A DNA stretch of 64,000 bases. Origin: Pseudopedobacter sp035496935. GTDB lineage: Bacteria; Bacteroidota; Bacteroidia; Sphingobacteriales; Sphingobacteriaceae. Position numbers and translations under genes: made by a program. Below, piece by piece: positions 59,996-64,000 of the stretch (within the stretch, counting starts at the first letter, position 1; every line of letters begins with the position of its first letter). The notes under the pieces were generated by a model, which had not been told where the DNA came from, ran no database searches, and saw only the letters and a program-made list of their open reading frames with translations. The DNA is taken from assembly GCA_035496935.1 (NCBI GenBank), contig DATJED010000018.1, positions 124,001 through 188,000 of the forward strand, read 5' to 3'.

Positions 59996-61984
59996 ATGAA
60001 AAGGATAATAAAAATATTTTCAATACTATTTGCATGGACAGTATTGTTCGCTTCTTGCTCTCCCGAAAAGTATGGTTTGGGAGATATAGATGTGGTGCCC
60101 AGCCAATTGGTAGAAGGAATTGCTTTTAAAATTGAGCATGACCCAGCTAACCCCAATATTGTGTACTTGAGCAGTTTAATGGATAGCAAGTACACCCCAA
60201 TATGGGATCATCCCCAAGGAAGAAGTCAAGACCAAAAAGTAACGCTAAAAATTCCGTTTGCTGGAACTTATACTGTGAAATTTGGTGTGCAAACCAGAGG
60301 TGGCGTCGTTTACGGAGAACCGGCAACATTCACAATCAGTCAAATGTATGCAGGCTTTATCAGCGATGAAATGTGGACAATGATTTCTGGCGGAGCAGGG
60401 CAAGAAAAAACTTGGTACTTAGATTTAGATGCAGAAGGGGTTTCAAGAAAATTTTTAGGTCCAATGTATTTTGCCAGAAGCTGGTACACTTGGGACGGGC
60501 TGCATACTGCAGGTGGAGATAATTATATAGATGCCGCAGCTTGGGATTGGCAAAAAGCGATTTTGCCTACCGTAGATAGAGAAGGCGATAAAGCATCAGG
60601 AGCACCAAAACCGGGTGTACAGGCTTGGATATGGACAGCAGATTGGAAAGGGAACCAATGGATGGCGGACAAAGCTGATTTTGGAACTATGACGTTTGAC
60701 TTGAAAGATAACGCAAATGTAACGGTTGATCAGGAAGCTTATGGTCTTGGCAAGAAAAAAGGGACATTTTTGCTGGATGTAGAAAACCACACCATTAAAT
60801 TTACAGACGTTAAACCTTTACATGACAAAAATAGAGATGGAGATGCTGTAGACTGGGCTAACGTACGTATTTTGTATCTAACCAAAGATGCCATGCAATT
60901 GGGCGTGGTGCCTAATGGCGACGATGCAGCGATGACAGTTTACAATTATATTTCAAAAGATTATAGAGACAACTGGATTCCGGGAAATCAGCCGGCGCCA
61001 GAGCCTCCGTATCAAGGTAATGCCAATGATGATTTAACTACCTCAACATCTACAAAGAAAGCATGGGGCTTATCATTACAAACGCCATATAATTGGACAA
61101 ATTTGGCCGGGGAATTTTTGAACTCATGGACTAAAGTTGAGGATTATGTAGCCTCAGGCTGGGCGCCTTATATTGCTGCTACCGTTAGTAAAGTATCTTT
61201 AGAGCTTGATAAAGCGGGGGACAATAACGGTTCCTACAAATTTACCGATGGGTCCGGAAATCCTATCAGTGGAACTTATACCACTGATGATAAAAACAAT
61301 ATCGTTTTTGATAAAAATATCTCTTTTGCAATCTCAGACTGGGTTTCTTTAGGTACAACGGATGAAAATAAATTGAGAATTATCAAAACAGAGAAAGACG
61401 CACTTGGAAACATCACTGGTCTTTGGCTGGGTAAAAAAGACCCGCTTAAGGATGAATATATGGTTTTCAAATTTGAACCCAAAGCATCCGGCGGGGCAGT
61501 TGATCCTATGACGGCTTGGAAAAATGCCTTGGCAGGCAAAACTTTTGCACCAGACGTCAATTACTTCGCAGATTGGGTAACAAATACTTGGACAGGTGGT
61601 TGGACAAAATCAATTTACCCATCTGATTTTAGCTCACAGGGTTGGTTTTGGGATCAGAATACCTATAACGCATGTTTGGCTTCTTCCATTAAATACTATT
61701 TAGACGGCACAACTCTAAAGGCCGATGCTATTGACAACGGAGTTGCTAAGAATGGGATTGTGGTAAATATCGATACTGAAGATGGGACATTAACCTACTC
61801 TGAAGCGCCGTTTACTTTTAGCTGGTTGTTTACTAATAATAACACAGGAAAGGGTCCGTGGTTATTTGGATCTTATGACGGTGCAAGTTTAAGCAATATC
61901 AATACCAAGGGAATGTATCTAGGTTTCGTTGCCGATCCTACGAAACCGGCAGAGTATCTTATGATTCATCTGGTAAAAAAATAA
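59996..61984 (+). CDS. SusE/SGBP-like surface lipoprotein
   Basis: 662 residues with a lipobox (VLFASCSPEKYG, Cys about 20). An N-terminal Ig/PKD-like domain (about 25-115, KVTLKIPFAGTYTVKFGVQT) is followed by Trp-rich, beta-rich repeats (for example WTMISGGAGQEKTWYLDLD and WIWTADWKGNQW), which suggest carbohydrate-binding surfaces. It holds the place of the second surface glycan-binding protein right after SusD and starts 17 bp after it. Direct family naming is uncertain because this group diverges strongly, but the role as glycan binder is well supported by context. Confidence 0.82.
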   Translation: MKRIIKIFSILFAWTVLFASCSPEKYGLGDIDVVPSQLVEGIAFKIEHDPANPNIVYLSSLMDSKYTPIWDHPQGRSQDQKVTLKIPFAGTYTVKFGVQTRGGVVYGEPATFTISQMYAGFISDEMWTMISGGAGQEKTWYLDLDAEGVSRKFLGPMYFARSWYTWDGLHTAGGDNYIDAAAWDWQKAILPTVDREGDKASGAPKPGVQAWIWTADWKGNQWMADKADFGTMTFDLKDNANVTVDQEAYGLGKKKGTFLLDVENHTIKFTDVKPLHDKNRDGDAVDWANVRILYLTKDAMQLGVVPNGDDAAMTVYNYISKDYRDNWIPGNQPAPEPPYQGNANDDLTTSTSTKKAWGLSLQTPYNWTNLAGEFLNSWTKVEDYVASGWAPYIAATVSKVSLELDKAGDNNGSYKFTDGSGNPISGTYTTDDKNNIVFDKNISFAISDWVSLGTTDENKLRIIKTEKDALGNITGLWLGKKDPLKDEYMVFKFEPKASGGAVDPMTAWKNALAGKTFAPDVNYFADWVTNTWTGGWTKSIYPSDFSSQGWFWDQNTYNACLASSIKYYLDGTTLKADAIDNGVAKNGIVVNIDTEDGTLTYSEAPFTFSWLFTNNNTGKGPWLFGSYDGASLSNINTKGMYLGFVADPTKPAEYLMIHLVKK

Positions 61985-62006
61985 TGTTTTTTGTTAGTTC
62001 AATTAA

Positions 62007-62039
62007 AATTCGGGGTTTTTCTGCAACCCCGAATTTTTA
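62007..62039 (+). terminator. Intrinsic terminator inside the glycan locus
   Basis: An 11 bp stem AATTCGGGGTT/AACCCCGAATT with a 7-base loop runs into TTTTTAT. It lies between the SGBP-like gene and the GH5 gene. An ATG at 61984 that overlaps the SGBP stop would place this hairpin in the coding region, so the GH5 start at 62053 is preferred. Confidence 0.82.
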
Positions 62040-62052
62040 TAATCATACGATA

Positions 62053-63756
62053 ATGAGGCTTTTGAAATTTTTACTATTCATTTTGTCATTTTCAGCGATT
62101 TTTATTTCCTCCTGTAAAAAGGATGATGAAAGTCCTATTCCAGAATTTTTGGTTTCTACAGAAAGTTTAAACTTTACAAATCAGGCGGAGACCAAATTCT
62201 TTCATGTTCAATCTAACATGAAATGGAATGCAGTAAGCTCAGAAAGTTGGCTAACGTTGGCTTCAACAACCGGAACTTCAGGAACAACAAAGGTTGAGGT
62301 TTCGGCAACGGCGAACAGTCAGGTCATAGACAGAACAGCAATCATTACCATAACCGTTGGAGATCAAACCAAAAAAATCAATGTTCTACAATCTGCTTCC
62401 AGTTTATTTTCAATAGATAAATCCACAGCGACGCTAACATCTGATTTTCAGGAGTTTACATTAAATGTCGAAAGTAATTCGGCTTATACTGTAGAGTTTG
62501 GAGGTGATTGGTTAAGCAGAAAAGCTGAGCCTGTAAAATCAGGGACAACTTATACCGAAACGTTCATCGTTAGAAGAAATGGAAATATTTTTGATAGAAC
62601 CGCTGACATAATTTTTAAAAAAGGAACAGAAACGATTACATCAGCAATACAACAATCCGCAAATGCAAAAAATGTAGCACCTATAACTACAGGTGTAGCT
62701 TCAGATGCGCAAACTCTTGCTGCTAAAATGAAAATTGGCTGGAATTTGGGCAATTCGTTAGAGGCCGCAGCTAGTTCAACATCAGCAAACGAACTGCTCT
62801 GGGGAAACGCAAAAACAACAAAACTTTTAATAGATGGTGTAAAAGCAGCTGGGTTTGATGCCATTCGGGTTCCTTGTGCTTGGAGTGGATATATTGAGGA
62901 CCAAACTACCTTTAAAATCAAAGACTCTTGGTTAGGGCGGGTTAAAGAGGTGGTTGATTATTGTACTGCAAATGATATGTATGTAATTCTTAATATCCAC
63001 TGGGATGGAGGTTGGCTTGAGGAAAATCCAACGTTTGCGGCTCAAGCTTCCGTTAACCTTAAACAAAAAGCTTTATGGGAGCAAATAGCGGTTTATTTTA
63101 GAGATTACGATGAACACTTATTGTTTGCTGGTACCAATGAAGTTCATGCAAATTACGGAACACCAACAGCAGAAAATATTACCGTTCAGCAATCGTACAA
63201 CCAGACATTTGTGAATGCGGTAAGAGCTACCGGAGGCCGAAATGCCAACAGAAATTTAATAGTGCAGGCATACAACACCAATATTGATTATGCAGTAAAT
63301 AAGTTTACAATGCCAAATGATGCAACAGCTAAAAGACTGATGACGGAAGTTCACTTTTACGATCCGTTTGATTTTGCTTTGGATGAAAACAGCGATAAAT
63401 ACCTTTGGGGAAAAGATTTTGGCGGTTCGCCAAATGCACCAAGTTGGGGACAAGAAGCTTGGGTAGATACGCAATTTGCCAATGTAAAGGCAAAATTTAT
63501 AGATGTTGGAATTCCGGTAATTTTGGGTGAGTATGGTGCAATCCTTCGAAATGTTGGGGTAAAACAAGCCGATCATGTTAAAGCGAGAAACTACTATCTG
63601 TCTTACGTAACTAAAGCCGCGATAAAAAACGGAATGATCCCTTTTTATTGGGATAGTGGTTTTACGGGTACAAATGGAATGGGCTTATTTAACCGTTCAA
63701 ACGGGCAAGTGGAGCATCAGGATGCCCTAAACGCTATTATCGATGCGGCGCAATAA
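62053..63756 (+). CDS. GH5 endoglucanase lipoprotein with two BACON domains
   Basis: 567 residues from MRLLKFLLFILSFSAIF with a lipobox (FISSCKKDD, Cys about 19). An in-frame ATG at 61984 is rejected because it gives a poor signal peptide and would include a terminator hairpin. Two BACON domains (about 30-115 and 118-205, with WNAVSSESWLTL and TVEFGGDWLSRKAEP) are followed by the GH5 barrel (from about 215): KIGWNLGNSLEA, AIRVPCAWSGY, LNIHWDGGWLEENP, acid/base Glu in FAGTNEVHANYG (about 362) and nucleophile Glu in PVILGEYGAI (about 493). This architecture matches the surface endo-xyloglucanase of the Bacteroides ovatus locus, which makes the first backbone cuts. Confidence 0.93.
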   Translation: MRLLKFLLFILSFSAIFISSCKKDDESPIPEFLVSTESLNFTNQAETKFFHVQSNMKWNAVSSESWLTLASTTGTSGTTKVEVSATANSQVIDRTAIITITVGDQTKKINVLQSASSLFSIDKSTATLTSDFQEFTLNVESNSAYTVEFGGDWLSRKAEPVKSGTTYTETFIVRRNGNIFDRTADIIFKKGTETITSAIQQSANAKNVAPITTGVASDAQTLAAKMKIGWNLGNSLEAAASSTSANELLWGNAKTTKLLIDGVKAAGFDAIRVPCAWSGYIEDQTTFKIKDSWLGRVKEVVDYCTANDMYVILNIHWDGGWLEENPTFAAQASVNLKQKALWEQIAVYFRDYDEHLLFAGTNEVHANYGTPTAENITVQQSYNQTFVNAVRATGGRNANRNLIVQAYNTNIDYAVNKFTMPNDATAKRLMTEVHFYDPFDFALDENSDKYLWGKDFGGSPNAPSWGQEAWVDTQFANVKAKFIDVGIPVILGEYGAILRNVGVKQADHVKARNYYLSYVTKAAIKNGMIPFYWDSGFTGTNGMGLFNRSNGQVEHQDALNAIIDAAQ

Positions 63757-63813
63757 TACTGACTGTTAAAGTTACTTACATTAAGTAAACAGGATTTGAT
63801 TAGACTTAAGAAT

Positions 63814-64000
63814 ATGATTATAGTTAGAAGTGAGTTTGTCAAAAAGAGGATGCTCTTACGTTTTTTTATTTTTTTCCTTGTTTTGTTTTCTATCCAAATT
63901 ACTGTAAAAGGGCAAGGGCGAAATACAGAAAATTTTAACAAAAACTGGAAATTTAATCTTGGCGATGTAAGTGGAGCGGAAACTCCGGAGTTTAAAGACG
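63814..64000 (+). CDS. Glycoside hydrolase family 2 enzyme, start only
   Basis: The reading frame is open from ATG 63814 to the window end (62 residues). An N-terminal signal (MLLRFFIFFLVLFSIQITVK from the second Met, cleaved near VKGQG) is followed by NFNKNWKFNLGDVSG and AETPEFKD. This is the usual opening of GH2 beta-galactosidases, FNxxWKFxLGD. In xyloglucan loci a GH2 removes side-chain galactose, which fits. The call rests on about 25 mature residues, so subfamily is open. It runs off the right edge. Confidence 0.78.
   Translation, partial: MIIVRSEFVKKRMLLRFFIFFLVLFSIQITVKGQGRNTENFNKNWKFNLGDVSGAETPEFKD

Noticed and set aside
61984..62052. GH5 start at the ATG overlapping the SGBP stop
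   Set aside because: The extra 23 residues do not look like a signal peptide and the stretch contains a clear terminator hairpin; the ATG at 62053 gives a proper lipoprotein signal.

Overview
The window looks like a chromosome segment of a Sphingobacteriaceae-type Bacteroidota, most like Pedobacter (inference). The signs are an AT-rich genome without Shine-Dalgarno sites, TAnnTTTG -7 promoter elements, a SusC/SusD pair with a hybrid two-component regulator, type IX secretion (T9SS) genes gldJ, porU and porV, T9SS C-terminal sorting domains on secreted enzymes, and family-typical gene order (mutY-ssb; HU-TPR-29 aa basic protein-ribonuclease G; rpmB-rpmG-DUF4295-ftsY).

Left end (1-8.8 kb): a pectin-degradation cluster on the + strand with two PL1 pectate lyases (the first cut by the window edge) and two CE8 pectin methylesterases. 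The two largest enzymes carry signal peptides and T9SS sorting domains. From 8.8 to 14.4 kb the - strand carries pgi, three small genes of the rifampin ADP-ribosyltransferase, VOC and RibD/DHFR families, then ssb and mutY. Two copies of a dispersed repeat (869-1195 and 10538-10762) and a 290 bp imperfect palindrome (12393-12683) lie here.

Middle (14.4-48 kb): mostly core genes. In order: HU, a TPR protein, a 29-residue ribosomal-protein-like peptide and rng; a helix-hairpin-helix protein and apt; bshC, rimO, a GxxExxY protein, ftsY, DUF4295, rpmG and rpmB on the - strand; acs; csbD; a ClC channel; surE, lpxB and a short MscS-like channel; gldJ divergent from porU-porV-ispF; a metal-dependent hydrolase and ybaB; a small barrel protein; a metal-type TonB receptor with a His/Cys-rich companion; and a glucokinase-zwf-pgl run feeding the oxidative pentose phosphate pathway.

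Right end (48-64 kb): a polysaccharide utilisation locus on the + strand: HTCS regulator, GH31 with a PA14 insert, SusC, SusD, a surface glycan-binding lipoprotein, a BACON-GH5 endoglucanase and the start of a GH2 enzyme. This set matches xyloglucan loci such as that of Bacteroides ovatus. Together with the left end it suggests an organism living on plant primary cell walls.

Most interesting non-coding signals: three intergenic sites of the form TTGGCAY-N5-TTG, like sigma-54 -24/-12 promoters. One precedes csbD, one precedes a small barrel protein, and one precedes no annotated gene but sits immediately before a compact hairpin/terminator unit that looks like a small RNA or a leaderless 39-codon ORF (27061-27142). 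A 17 bp direct repeat with a 22 bp period directly upstream of the xyloglucan genes is a good candidate HTCS operator. No tRNA, rRNA, CRISPR array, prophage or intact insertion sequence was seen.
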